From NCBI GenBank assembly GCA_014084085.1, contig NPFB01000006.1, forward strand, positions 461,405-525,404: DNA of 64,000 nt. The letters run 5' to 3'. This document shows, one piece after another, positions 10,465-19,621 of the stretch. A program made the translations under genes and the position numbers. The notes under the pieces were generated by a model that saw only the letters and a list, made by a program, of their open reading frames with translations, was not told the DNA's origin and searched no databases. The DNA is from Hondaea fermentalgiana (lineage: Eukaryota; Sar; Bigyra; Thraustochytrida; Thraustochytriidae). Within the stretch, counting starts at the first letter, position 1; every line of letters begins with the position of its first letter.

Positions 10465-11032
10465 TGGCGGATGGAGGCATGCGGGCTGGTCACGAGCGAC
10501 GTTGCTGGCGTTTTGGGGTGTCGGCATCATGATGAGGAAACCTGGCATTTTCTCATCGATCGAGACTTTTAGAGGTGATGGGGGCGCTGGTGCTGGTGTG
10601 GAGCAAGAGAGCTTGGTATTCATCATCACGCATGCCGTGAGTTTCTGTTCCGGGAACAGCAAATGAGAGTTCGATGTTCGATGTTCTGTGTTCGATGTGC
10701 GCAATGAAATGCAACGCAATGCAACGCATGTGCGCCGCTGCCGCTGCCGGCACCACGAGATCTAAAAGTAGTAGTTCTACCGCACGTATGCCGAAAGATC
10801 GATCGGGAAAAGACCGATCATGGAAAGTTCTGCGCGAAATGGTGATCGCCGGAACTGACAGTGAGTTATGCGACTCGCCTTGATGTCAGGCCAGCCGACA
10901 GAAATGCAGTCAGACTGGCAGAGGTATCTCGAAGACACGACCAGGGGGTATGTAACACAGAGCAGGGAGGCAAGCAATCGAGAGACAAAACGGGCTTTAA
11001 GAATCAATGAATGAATGATAAGGGCAAAATAT

Positions 11033-12376
11033 TTACTTGTAATCCTTCTTGACGTACGAGGGCTTGGACACGGCCTTGGAGGCGCTAAAGTCGTAGCGAC
11101 GCCCGGCCTTGTACTCGCGCACGATGAGCCTACCGACGCTGGAAATGTGCGTCTCGTCAGGCCCGTCGTAAAAGCGCGCGGCGCGGGCCATCCGGTACAT
11201 GGCCGAGAGAGGAGTGTCCTCGGTGAGACCCTTTGCGCCAAAGACCTGCACTGCACGGTCCATGATGCGGCAAAGGGCGCGCGCGCCCCAGGCCTTGGCA
11301 GCGGCAAGCTCAACGCGAGCATAGTCGCCAGAATCCATCTTTTCTGCGGCAGCCAGGGTCAGCAGTCGCAGGGCCTGGATGTCGCAGTATGAGTCAAAGA
11401 CGTGCTCCTGCATGAGCTGCACGTCGGCGAGCTGACCGCCACCGCGGACCTTGCGCTCGACGAGACGCTCGCACATGAGGTCGAAGGCACGCTGCGACTG
11501 GCCAATCCAGCGCATGCAATGGAAAATGCGGCCGGGTCCAAGGCGCTCCTGAGCAATCAGGAAACCTTGGCCGCGCTTGCCGATGATGTTGCCCGCAGGA
11601 ACGCGAACGTTATCATAGACGACCTCGCTGTGGTCGCCACCGAGAGCGCCGAGCACATGGACGGTGCGCTGGATGTTGTAGCCCGGCGTTGACGTCGGCA
11701 CGAGAATGATCGAGAAGGCGGCATGGGGTGGTACGTCGTCGCCCATTTCGGTGCGGACAAAGACCGAAGTGTACTCGGCATTCATGGCGTTGGAAGTCCA
11801 CCACTTGCGGCCATTAATAACCCACTCGTCGCCTTCGAGCTTGGCGTAGGTCTGCAGCTGCGTGGGATCGCTCGACGGGACGTCAGGCTCGGTCATGGCA
11901 AAGCTCGGGTAGATCTCCGCCTGGACCAGACGGTTCAGGTACTTGGCTTTGAGGTCTTCGGATCCATGGCGATAGAGCATGAGCGAGTCCTGGAGCGAAT
12001 GCGTACCGAGCGCAGACTGCGCAAGCTCGGACCTGCCCTGGACCTCGTTCACGTAAATGTAGTCCATGAAAGGCATGTTTCCGCCGCCGATTTGCTTGGG
12101 GTGGCCCAGGGCCCAGAGCCCCTGCCGCTTGGCTTCATCTTGCAGCTTTTTCAATGCGCGAGCGCCTTCCGTGGAGCTGTCCTTGAGGCCGCCCATGCCC
12201 ATGCCGCCGCCATGCTTGCCGCTGTTCTCGAGCTCGCGCTCCAAGGCGTACACTTTGGTCTCCACGAACTCGAGCACCTTGTTACGCAGTTCCTCCACGT
12301 GCTTGGGCACGGCGAACTTGAAGTCCGAGTTCTCGCCGGCCTGCCTTCCGAGCCTGCCCTTGGGCGCCGTCGCCAT
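11033..12376 (-). CDS. Acyl-CoA dehydrogenase, ACAD10/ACAD11-like
   Basis: This 447-residue flavoenzyme should oxidise an acyl-CoA to the 2-enoyl-CoA in fatty-acid or amino-acid breakdown. The fold is visible: helical N-terminal domain (DFKFAVPKHVEELRNKVLEF), the FAD/substrate beta-domain motif MTEPDVPSSDPTQ at about 159-171 followed by VINGRKWWTSNAMN, and the C-terminal helical domain RLGPGRIFHCMRWIGQSQRA to ADGPDE-like GPDETHISSVGRLIV. The WW in GRKWW and the GPGRIFHCMR segment are characteristic of the ACAD10/11 branch. The usual N-terminal kinase-like half of animal ACAD10/11 is absent, so this is a stand-alone dehydrogenase. A Gly/Met-rich insertion (HGGGMGMGG) sits near residue 44. The frame stays open upstream to 12754, but the first in-frame ATG is 12376 and the upstream part is low-complexity. 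No PTS1 ends the protein (KKDYK). Mitochondrial or peroxisomal location is undecided. Confidence 0.85.
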   Translation of the reverse strand: MATAPKGRLGRQAGENSDFKFAVPKHVEELRNKVLEFVETKVYALERELENSGKHGGGMGMGGLKDSSTEGARALKKLQDEAKRQGLWALGHPKQIGGGNMPFMDYIYVNEVQGRSELAQSALGTHSLQDSLMLYRHGSEDLKAKYLNRLVQAEIYPSFAMTEPDVPSSDPTQLQTYAKLEGDEWVINGRKWWTSNAMNAEYTSVFVRTEMGDDVPPHAAFSIILVPTSTPGYNIQRTVHVLGALGGDHSEVVYDNVRVPAGNIIGKRGQGFLIAQERLGPGRIFHCMRWIGQSQRAFDLMCERLVERKVRGGGQLADVQLMQEHVFDSYCDIQALRLLTLAAAEKMDSGDYARVELAAAKAWGARALCRIMDRAVQVFGAKGLTEDTPLSAMYRMARAARFYDGPDETHISSVGRLIVREYKAGRRYDFSASKAVSKPSYVKKDYK

Positions 12377-13529
12377 CTTGCTGCTCTTGAGCTCCTCGCT
12401 CTCTTCCCGCCGCTCTCTTCTTCTGCCTTCTCGCGCGCTCCTCGCAAGCAAGCCTTGGTCCGGCGTTGCGTGTTTGCCTGGCCGCCGCCGCGGCCCTCTC
12501 CGCTGCCCGGGCCGCACTCGACCCTGGCGGCGTCTCCGCGCGCGATAGTGGCGGACTTGGCGCCGCCATGCCGGACCGGGCGGCGTATCCTGTACCCGGC
12601 CTCGCCATCTTGGGACGCGGCAGCTGCATGTAGTTGATGTAGGATGCGACTGACATGTGACGTCATGAGGAAGATCTGCGCTGGTGGTACAAGATAGTGC
12701 CAGCGGCACGGAGAGCGCTTTGCGTGCGCACCCGGGCCGCGCGTGGCGCAACACTGGTGTACTTACGTATGATGCGCAAGGCTATGCAGTGCAGTGCATT
12801 GTAGCGAGGCAGGTTGGAATTTGGGAGGAAGGCGAAGTTCTCGTTGTTGCCGGAGAAGATGAAGATGAAGAAAGCGGTATTCCAGCGAGCGGCGATCGCG
12901 GTGGGAGACAGAGACCGAGCCTGCGCGAATTTGGGACGGACTTGCAGAGTCGAGCGGGGGACGTGGGACCGAAGGTGTCGGAGCGGAGAAGGTCGGCAGG
13001 CAACCTGGAGTGATGGCGTAGTCGTTTGGTGGTTTCATCGGGTTTCACTGGACCGATCGAGCGTATAAAGAGTCTTCGATCGAACCTTGGGACGAGTTGA
13101 AGGCATTAAGAGTCACTGCTCCTATCATTGCGTTGGCATGAGTTTCCATCGGGCACTCACTCAGCAATGTGGACTTCGCCAGTCTCGCTAGCAGCAACAG
13201 CAAGCAGCCAACGCTATCGCTATCGCTATCGCTATCGCCAACGCTAACGCTAACGCTAACGCATGCATGTCTCGAGTTCAAGCGGAGGACTTCGTCATCT
13301 GCAACCAACCAAGCAACTAAGATTTTTCCCCTGGCTGCCAGTGATGGTGACTCGACAGTGCATCAAAAGTTGTATTGGGCCCCTATTAGTCCTAATGCAA
13401 ACAGCGCTGAGGTAGCAAAGAAAATTCGTAAGAGACACGCATTGCCTGCTAAGCCCAGAACTATCTTGAGCTCGACGTCGAGCGCTGTGAGAGAGCGTGA
13501 GCGCGAGCGCGACGGACGAGGAGGCAGGG
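12377..13529. other. Divergent promoter region of ACAD and MAEA
   Basis: About 1.15 kb. It holds GC-rich low-complexity sequence next to ACAD, then a more balanced stretch and the CGCTAT/CGCTAA hexamer repeat at 13211-13261. I see no gene. Confidence 0.55.
13211..13261. repeat. Hexamer tandem repeat, CGCTAT then CGCTAA
   Basis: Four copies of a GCTATC-phase hexamer are followed, after one interrupted unit, by about three copies of GCTAAC. It sits between divergent genes, about 270 bases before the MAEA start. Confidence 0.85.
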
Positions 13530-15500
13530 ATGGCGCGCGGGGCCGGGTGGCGAGGAGAGGGCATGGACCGCGACGAGGTGGCCCGCGCTCACGCGCATGG
13601 GATGCTCAAGGTTCCGCAGGAATGCCTCGTGCGCAACTTTCGCCAGGTCCAGAAGAGCACGGAAAAGGATGTTGCCGCCGCCGTATCTCTGGTCGCGGAG
13701 CTGTGCAAGGTCGTGGCAGCCCAGGACGAGGTGAATTGGGAAAAGGTCGTGGCCAACTTGGACCGTGTCGAGGAACGCTTGCGCAAAGTCAAGAAACGCG
13801 TTGCGCGCGCCAAAAGCGAAAGCCGTGCCCTTGTTGACCGCGGCGAGAAACGTCTGCGCTTCTACGAGGAAGCCTCTGAAACGGACTTTGTGGAGCTCAT
13901 GATCGCGGACCATCTTGTACGCAGTGGTCACACAAAGGCCGGGCAACGAGCCGCGAGCGAGTCAGGCCTCCAAGATCTAGTGGATGGCCTCGTTTTTCAA
14001 GAGACCTGCGAAATCGCCGCGCAGCTCCGCGTGCACCGCAATATCGAACCAGCCCTTGCGTGGTGCCAGGACAACAAGTCAAAGCTTCGGCGCCTCGACA
14101 GCTCGTTAGAGTTTGCACTTCGAAAGTTTCGCTTCCTCGAGTTCGCTAACGGTGGCAAACACATCGAAGCGGTCGCGTACGCGCGCAAACATCTGGCCAC
14201 GTTCGCAGCCGATCATCTCGAGGAAATACAGCAGGCAGTCTCTGCACTTGCCTTTCCAATGGCGCCAGAGCAGCGGTCCGCAAAAGCACAAGTCAAGACG
14301 CGGACATGCGAAGGTGATCTGGAGGACGCAAAGAAAAGCTCCAAGAAACGCAAGACGGGTCTGGAACCTCGAGCACCCGTCTCATCGTTGGGCGTGGCGC
14401 CGCAGAGCGGTTTTGTACGCTCGACGCAGACTAGCACACGCGCCGTCTTTGCTTATCCGGCACTCACCAAGGCAGACTGGGAAGACCTTGCCCGTCTTTT
14501 TGAGCTCGACAGTAATCGTGCGCTCAGTCTCGAGCAACAAACAACGATGCAAGTGGCTGCCAAAGCAGGACTCTCGTCAATGCGGACTGCTCTCTGTTCG
14601 CATCGCTTTTCGCGTCGCTTTCTCAAGGAGATCAAACAATCGTCAGGCGGTGGTTTGGATTTGCGCTCTGTAGCGCCTGAAAATGGAGTCCGCTCGAGCG
14701 CCCAAACGTCGCGGTCCTCTGAACGCCACACGCAGGCAGAACGCGCATCTCTTTCCCGGCGACAACAACGCCGGCGTCGTCGGCATCGGCGACGCACACG
14801 TGGTGAGAGACAAGTGGAGGAAAGTTCAGATGCGCGTGTTGCCCAGGCACAGAACACCGACAGCAGCGGCGACGAGGATAGCGACGAGAATGATGATGCT
14901 GGCAATGGCGAGGAAAACGAAAACCTCATCGAGTACAATGGCGAGGAAGAGGATGATGAGGACGAGAACGAGGACGAGGACGAGGACGAGGATAGTGGTG
15001 AGAGCGAAGACAACGATAGGGACGATCACATGGAAACGGACGCTGCTGTGGCCTCGAGCACAGCGCCTTCTGACCTGGAAAACCAAGCTGATAGCATGCA
15101 GAGCCGCGATTCCAACGAGCAAGTCGCAACAACCGACAGTGAGGTTGACAAAGAGGTCGAAGCAGCTGACAATACAGACAACGAAGCGCCTTCTCATCCG
15201 CACAAGATTGGCATGGCTGCCAAACGCGCTCTCGATTGCCCTTGCTGTGACAGAATTCTTGGCCAAGTGGCGCGACGGTTGCCCATGAAGCAACAAGTGC
15301 ACTCTTCGCTCGTGTGCAGACTCTCTGGCGTTGTCATGACGCAAGACAACCCACCCATGGCTCTTCCGAACGGCCAGGTCTTTTCAGAAGATGCCTTGCG
15401 CGCGATCCGGGTTTCGACCGAGACCAAGAAGTCCATCAAGTGTCCATATTCGGGCGAAGTCTTTGACTGGGATGACCTTCGACGCGTTTTCCTTGCTTAG
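13530..15500 (+). CDS. MAEA: MAEA/GID9 subunit of the CTLH (GID) E3 ubiquitin ligase
   Basis: The 656-residue protein matches MAEA (yeast Fyv10/Gid9), which pairs with RMND5/Gid2 to form the RING module of the CTLH/GID ubiquitin ligase. In order: LKVPQECLVRNFRQVQK helix, LisH-like MIADHLVRSGHTKAGQ, CTLH/CRA segment with ALAWCQDNKSKLRR and YARKHL, a second CRA part (TKADWEDLARLFELDSN to AAKAGLSSMRTALC), and a C-terminal degenerate RING (CPCCDRILGQ, SSLVCRLSGVVM, NPPMALPNGQVFS, IKCPYSGEVF). Compared with animal MAEA (about 400 residues) it is enlarged by a basic Ser/Arg patch and a long acidic Glu/Asp tract (about residues 448-510) between CRA and RING. The frame continues upstream to a GTG at 13497; I take the first ATG, though 13563 (MDRDEVARAH) is a good alternative. 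Confidence 0.9.
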   Translation: MARGAGWRGEGMDRDEVARAHAHGMLKVPQECLVRNFRQVQKSTEKDVAAAVSLVAELCKVVAAQDEVNWEKVVANLDRVEERLRKVKKRVARAKSESRALVDRGEKRLRFYEEASETDFVELMIADHLVRSGHTKAGQRAASESGLQDLVDGLVFQETCEIAAQLRVHRNIEPALAWCQDNKSKLRRLDSSLEFALRKFRFLEFANGGKHIEAVAYARKHLATFAADHLEEIQQAVSALAFPMAPEQRSAKAQVKTRTCEGDLEDAKKSSKKRKTGLEPRAPVSSLGVAPQSGFVRSTQTSTRAVFAYPALTKADWEDLARLFELDSNRALSLEQQTTMQVAAKAGLSSMRTALCSHRFSRRFLKEIKQSSGGGLDLRSVAPENGVRSSAQTSRSSERHTQAERASLSRRQQRRRRRHRRRTRGERQVEESSDARVAQAQNTDSSGDEDSDENDDAGNGEENENLIEYNGEEEDDEDENEDEDEDEDSGESEDNDRDDHMETDAAVASSTAPSDLENQADSMQSRDSNEQVATTDSEVDKEVEAADNTDNEAPSHPHKIGMAAKRALDCPCCDRILGQVARRLPMKQQVHSSLVCRLSGVVMTQDNPPMALPNGQVFSEDALRAIRVSTETKKSIKCPYSGEVFDWDDLRRVFLA

Positions 15501-15955
15501 CTCGCAAAACATCTCGTTCGCTGCGCGCACAGAGTGAAAGTATCCACAATCCACTAAGGAAGGAGAAAAGATGGAGTTTCTTCGTTGAGGCTTTTCGGTT
15601 TGCCTTACTACTCTTGTGACGGCTTGGAAAACTCGGTGGGGATGGCCTTGAGTGTGAGAAAGGGCTTGTTTGCCTGTAGGAGGGAGTTGCCTCTCGTTAG
15701 TGAGCTTCTCCAGTGTTTGACGAATCATCAAAGGAAAAAAGAATGGCGACATTAATTTCCTTGCGAAATGGAGGCGGCACAGAACTCGAATGTTTTGATC
15801 GTAGGAGGACGCAAGGCGCAGCGCCGGCGCGACCGCGCGCGTGTCATCGCGCCAAGAGCTGTGCAGAAAGAGAGAGAGAGAGGGCTTAGGTGCGTGGCGG
15901 CGCTGGCCCGAGAGAGGTAGGTATAGTAAGTTATAGGATTCGGCTCAAACTCGCC
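15501..15955. other. Intergenic region with a possible minus-strand terminal exon
   Basis: About 455 bases between MAEA and the next plus-strand gene. On the minus strand, 15673-15608 reads ANKPFLTLKAIPTEFSKPSQ plus E and stop. It directly follows a CTACAG acceptor with an ACTAAC branch-like site (15701-15696) 22 bases upstream. I could not find a clear donor or first exon, so I do not call a gene. Confidence 0.3.
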
Positions 15956-16369
15956 ATGACGCTGGGACGACAGCTTGTTAGCTCCTTTCGCAAAGCCCCG
16001 GGGCTGTTCACGGTGACAGCGGTGGCAGGTGGCGTGGCCGCAGGCGTCGTGGTGCTCAATGTCTCTGCCGATCAAAATCTGTCAGATCTGCAAGACCATA
16101 GGAAGCGATGTCGGGAGCTGCAAGAGCGTGGAATTCTCGAGTTCAAGGAGCAACCAAAGCAAGACGAGCACGTGTCAACGGGGATTCCACGTCTCGATGC
16201 AAGAGATGAACGCCTTCGGGCGCATGCCAAAGCGCAAGAGCAAGCGCTGATTGAAATGTTGAATGGTCTCAAGGACAAGTCTCGCAAGGAAAAGCTGCAG
16301 GATGCCGCGGAGGCTATGCGCAAATTTGTCGTGGGTCAAGATACAGACGCAGACGGAAAAGGCAAGTAA
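15956..16369 (+). CDS. Small single-pass membrane protein, unknown function
   Basis: I do not recognise this 137-residue protein. It begins MTLGRQLVSSFRKAPGLFTV, basic and amphipathic like a mitochondrial presequence, followed by a hydrophobic Ala/Val/Gly segment (about residues 19-38) that could be one transmembrane helix. The rest is charged helix rich in Lys, Glu, Arg and Gln, with likely coiled coil (KAQEQALIEMLNGLKDKSRK). The topology would suit a mitochondrial inner-membrane assembly factor, but that is inference. The frame is open upstream to 15890; the ATG at 15956 was chosen because the protein starts there with the plausible targeting region. It converges with the orphan gene at 16513, 143 bases away. 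Confidence 0.6.
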   Translation: MTLGRQLVSSFRKAPGLFTVTAVAGGVAAGVVVLNVSADQNLSDLQDHRKRCRELQERGILEFKEQPKQDEHVSTGIPRLDARDERLRAHAKAQEQALIEMLNGLKDKSRKEKLQDAAEAMRKFVVGQDTDADGKGK

Positions 16370-16512
16370 ATCCAGGGACACTGTTGATACGGGTAAAATC
16401 ATGACTATAGAATAACCGGGTTCTTTCTCATGTACATGGGGAATAAGGTGCAGGTTGACCTTGACGAAGACGAGAAATGTAGGTCCAAACGTGCGCGTTT
16501 CGTTTTTTCATT

Positions 16513-19200
16513 TTATGAAAGTGTATGCCGGCGGTAAAAGTCGATTTGAATGTCAAATACCAGAGCGCCTTCGTTGACCCACAAATCAACATCCGAAAAG
16601 TAAAATGTGACTGGGCGAGACGGAAACTCAAAAAGCTTTCTCTTGTTTGCCATGTGCGTTGGATTTGCCCGGTCCACGACAAAGGCCTCAACCATCGCCA
16701 CGTATGTGACGGGAAGATCTTGCTCGTTCTCGGAGGTCTTGCTCTCAGGTCCCTCAGCTTCGCCTCCGAACACCGCATTCGTGTAGTCGGAGGTCATCAT
16801 GTAAATTGTGTCGTATGTGACATAGCGGCCACAAGGCGAGTAGGAAATACGGGCTCGCCCTTGCTTGTTAGGCATGGCGCCAAGCCAGAAAAGTGAGCCA
16901 GCCGGATTGAAATTGTGCACTTGATCGTCAAGATGCATCTCTTTGAGAATTTGCTGGGACCACGGCCCCGAAGGATCACCCATCCGCACATGCATGACGT
17001 TATCGCGGAGCTTGAATTCCAGGAATCGGGACGATTGGGCCATGGAAGCGGCAAAAGGCCGCGAGAAAAGTCCAAAGTCGGAGAGAATCGTGTACCCTTG
17101 CATTACCTCGGAAGATTCACTCCGCAACCACGCGCCGTTAAAGAAGGAAAAAGCGGAATCGGGAATGACTTGCTCAAAGTGACGAAGCATGGAGCGCTTC
17201 TTGTTGACAGCAGGGATGCAAAGCAAAAAGGCTTCCAGAGTCTTGACATCTGTTTCTTCAAATTCTTGAAGCTCGTCCGAGTGCTCCGAGAGCACCTCCT
17301 CGATGGCACGCCCCAATGTCTCCTCAAAGGCCTCGTAGAGACGGGTTGCTAGCGTGCGGGCAAATTCACTCTCAAGCACGCCGCGCTTAGATGTGGAGAG
17401 GGCTGCCTGCAGACTCTCGCCCGCCGGACCTGACACACAGGTCTCAAAAAATTGGTCCAGGGTTTCGGCAAGTTTGCGATTCTTGGCCACGGCGTCCAAG
17501 ACAATATCACCACGGGCCTGCCCGTTCAGCGAGCCAGGAGGGCCCTTGGCGGCCGGTTCGTCACCTTGCGTACAAACATTGATCTCGGGAGCATGACCAG
17601 GTGGATGCGTAGACTGGCTGGGCGCGCTCGATCTCATGTCAACAAGTGTCGGCTCATACGCTGTGTCTGCAACGGACGTCGGTGCGGCAACTTCGCCAAG
17701 GTTTGCATCCGATGATTCGTCAAAGATGTTCTCGTCAATATCCAGCTCGAGCTCTCCCGTGTCATTGAAAAGGAAGGACACGAGATCACGGTCGTCAAGT
17801 GTCTCGCAAAAGAGAGGCGTTGCAATGTTGTGAATGATATCGTTTTGCCGAAGATATGCGCGCTTCCGGCGCTCGCGGATGCAGCGTGCTTGTTCTCCGC
17901 GGCAGAGCGTGAGCAATCCGGCGATGAGTTTGGCGCGCGATGCTTTCTTTTGACGTGAATGCTTGACAGGTTCTTCGCTGCCCGAGTCGTGAGGGCTCTG
18001 ATCACCTGCACTACTATTGGAGCTGTTGCTACTGCTGCTCTTGGTGCTGTCTCCATTCGAGGAAGATGACGTGTACGCGGCACCAGGTGCATCAGTCTCG
18101 AGAAGACGTTTTCTTCGGAGGACTGTACGGCCAGAGGTGAGCGTGAAGGGCGAGGAGGTAGCACTCCCCGCAAGTTGGAGAACGTTGTCGCCACGTTCAA
18201 ACAGGAAGACATTCAGAGTATGCTCGACGTGCTTGAGTTGACGGCTCGAGAGCCACATGTAGTTCCATTTGCTCCGATCACCCCGCACTCGCACAATGAC
18301 GGAGGCAGCGGAAATTGAGGATCCGGCAGAATCTGGGATAATCTCGCATGGGATGATGCCTGGAACAGCCTTGAGATCGGCTTCCCTCACTCCTTCTTGC
18401 GAGGTAAAGCGCGAGGTGACGGCCGCCTCGCTCACCGGGGAGAGCGTGGCGAACGCACAGAGTGCCGGGTGCGGGGCGCTCGACTCTGTCCGAGCGGTGG
18501 CCCGAAAATCTGCAGCTGCGCCGCAATAGCCGCGCCTGACATGAGCGCATTTAAGACCGTTCTCTCCGCAAGACGGAAAACATCGAAGATTCTTGGTCTT
18601 GTTGCGACCGTCCCAGCGACGCTCGTAGCTCTGGGCGAACTCCGAAATGGGTTGAAAATCCCAGCGCGGCACCCAGCCTTCTTCCTGAGGAGGACTTCCG
18701 GACGATGGCGCAATGCTGCTCGGAGAGAGCGTCATCGTGGTCGTCGGCGGCGGTGGTGGCGTCTGAGCTGGAGTCATCTCAGCAGGGATCGAGGCGTCCT
18801 TGCTCATCATTTTCTCGCCATGAACCTTGGCGTTTGCCTCGTACATGGGTGGGGCAACGAACAGTGATGGCGCACGGAACTCATGCTGCGCCGATGCTTC
18901 ATTGCGGTCACTTTGGTAGAGCTGGTTTTGTTGCTGGTGCTGGTATTGGTGCTGGTGCTGGTATTGTTGCTGGTGCTGGTGCTGGTAGTGCTGGCTGGTC
19001 GAGTTCGTGGTTCTGGGGTCAAACTTGGGAGGCTCGACGCTGTAGCCGTCGTTGCTGCCGCGGTACTGAGAAGGCGGGTAGGCCTCGTACTGTTGACCGT
19101 ATTCTCCATGTTCTCCGTTCTCCGCGTACGCGTAGCCGTCGTCTCCCTGCGTGGGCGCGTCAAAGAGGAGCTCGTCCCCGTGGGGCGGCGGTGACTCCAT
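16513..19200 (-). CDS. Large orphan protein with low-complexity N-terminus
   Basis: This 895-residue protein is not recognised. N-terminus: acidic, then a His/Gln/Tyr-rich tract (about residues 78-104) and a Pro/Thr/Ser-rich linker. Around residues 205-235 lies a cysteine cluster with spacing C-x3-C-x6-C-x7-C (starting in LRCFPSCG), a possible metal site. A beta-rich segment follows (IPCEIIPDSAGSS, NYMWLSSRQLKHVEHTLNVF, SPFTLTSGRTVLRRKRL), then a Ser/Asn-rich linker with a basic KHSRQKKASRAK patch. The C-terminal 300 residues look folded (TLDQFFETCVSG, FSFFNGAWLRSESSEVMQGY, SYSPCGRYVTYDTIYMMTSD, RPVTFYFSDVDLWVNEG). The long frame continues upstream through a microsatellite and gap to 20130, but that part is not credible protein; the ATG at 19200 is the first after it. 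A nuclear regulator is conceivable but unproven. Confidence 0.7.
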   Translation of the reverse strand: MESPPPHGDELLFDAPTQGDDGYAYAENGEHGEYGQQYEAYPPSQYRGSNDGYSVEPPKFDPRTTNSTSQHYQHQHQQQYQHQHQYQHQQQNQLYQSDRNEASAQHEFRAPSLFVAPPMYEANAKVHGEKMMSKDASIPAEMTPAQTPPPPPTTTMTLSPSSIAPSSGSPPQEEGWVPRWDFQPISEFAQSYERRWDGRNKTKNLRCFPSCGENGLKCAHVRRGYCGAAADFRATARTESSAPHPALCAFATLSPVSEAAVTSRFTSQEGVREADLKAVPGIIPCEIIPDSAGSSISAASVIVRVRGDRSKWNYMWLSSRQLKHVEHTLNVFLFERGDNVLQLAGSATSSPFTLTSGRTVLRRKRLLETDAPGAAYTSSSSNGDSTKSSSSNSSNSSAGDQSPHDSGSEEPVKHSRQKKASRAKLIAGLLTLCRGEQARCIRERRKRAYLRQNDIIHNIATPLFCETLDDRDLVSFLFNDTGELELDIDENIFDESSDANLGEVAAPTSVADTAYEPTLVDMRSSAPSQSTHPPGHAPEINVCTQGDEPAAKGPPGSLNGQARGDIVLDAVAKNRKLAETLDQFFETCVSGPAGESLQAALSTSKRGVLESEFARTLATRLYEAFEETLGRAIEEVLSEHSDELQEFEETDVKTLEAFLLCIPAVNKKRSMLRHFEQVIPDSAFSFFNGAWLRSESSEVMQGYTILSDFGLFSRPFAASMAQSSRFLEFKLRDNVMHVRMGDPSGPWSQQILKEMHLDDQVHNFNPAGSLFWLGAMPNKQGRARISYSPCGRYVTYDTIYMMTSDYTNAVFGGEAEGPESKTSENEQDLPVTYVAMVEAFVVDRANPTHMANKRKLFEFPSRPVTFYFSDVDLWVNEGALVFDIQIDFYRRHTLS

Positions 19201-19414
19201 TTCTCTCGCGACTCTCTCTCCTTCTCGCTCAAACCCTGAGCGCAGACGCTCGCTTGCTTGCAAGGAGGACGCGACGCTGTCGCTGGTGGCGGCGGCGGCG
19301 CCTCCGCCCGCTGTCTCGCCCGGGTCGGCTGGCGGGGCCCGGCCTCGTGCTGCGTCCTGCGAGCTCGCTGCCGCGCCAATCCCGCTTTGGTCGCCTCCGA
19401 GGCTGGCCGCGGCG

Positions 19415-19467
<53 letters not shown>
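19415..19467. repeat. (AGAC)n microsatellite, left side of gap
   Basis: Thirteen near-perfect AGAC units run into the gap at 19468. With the right flank (19568-19621) this is one array interrupted by Ns. Confidence 0.95.
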
Positions 19468-19567
19468 NNNNNNNNNNNNNNNNNNNNNNNNNNNNNNNNN
19501 NNNNNNNNNNNNNNNNNNNNNNNNNNNNNNNNNNNNNNNNNNNNNNNNNNNNNNNNNNNNNNNNNNN
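19468..19567. other. Assembly gap of exactly 100 N
   Basis: A run of 100 undetermined bases inside the AGAC array; 100 is a conventional placeholder, so the true repeat length is unknown. Confidence 0.97.
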
Positions 19568-19620
<53 letters not shown>

Positions 19621-19621
19621 G
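19568..19621. repeat. (AGAC)n microsatellite, right side of gap
   Basis: Continuation of the same tetranucleotide array to the end of the tract at about 19621. Confidence 0.95.

Larger units (their letters stand above)
9558..11032. other. Long GC-rich, repeat-laden intergenic region
   Basis: Nearly 1.5 kb between the ABCG start and the ACAD stop. Overlapping open frames on both strands, up to 290 codons on the minus strand, encode only Arg/Ala/Pro/Gln-rich low-complexity sequence and lack a recognisable domain. It contains the (GAGCAA)n, (CAG)n and (CTGG)n repeats listed separately and a GTTCGAT-rich patch near 10670-10700. I do not support a gene here. Confidence 0.6.

Noticed and set aside
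9608..10480. 290-codon minus-strand frame upstream of ABCG
   Set aside because: Low-complexity translation of microsatellites, no motif and competing frames on both strands.
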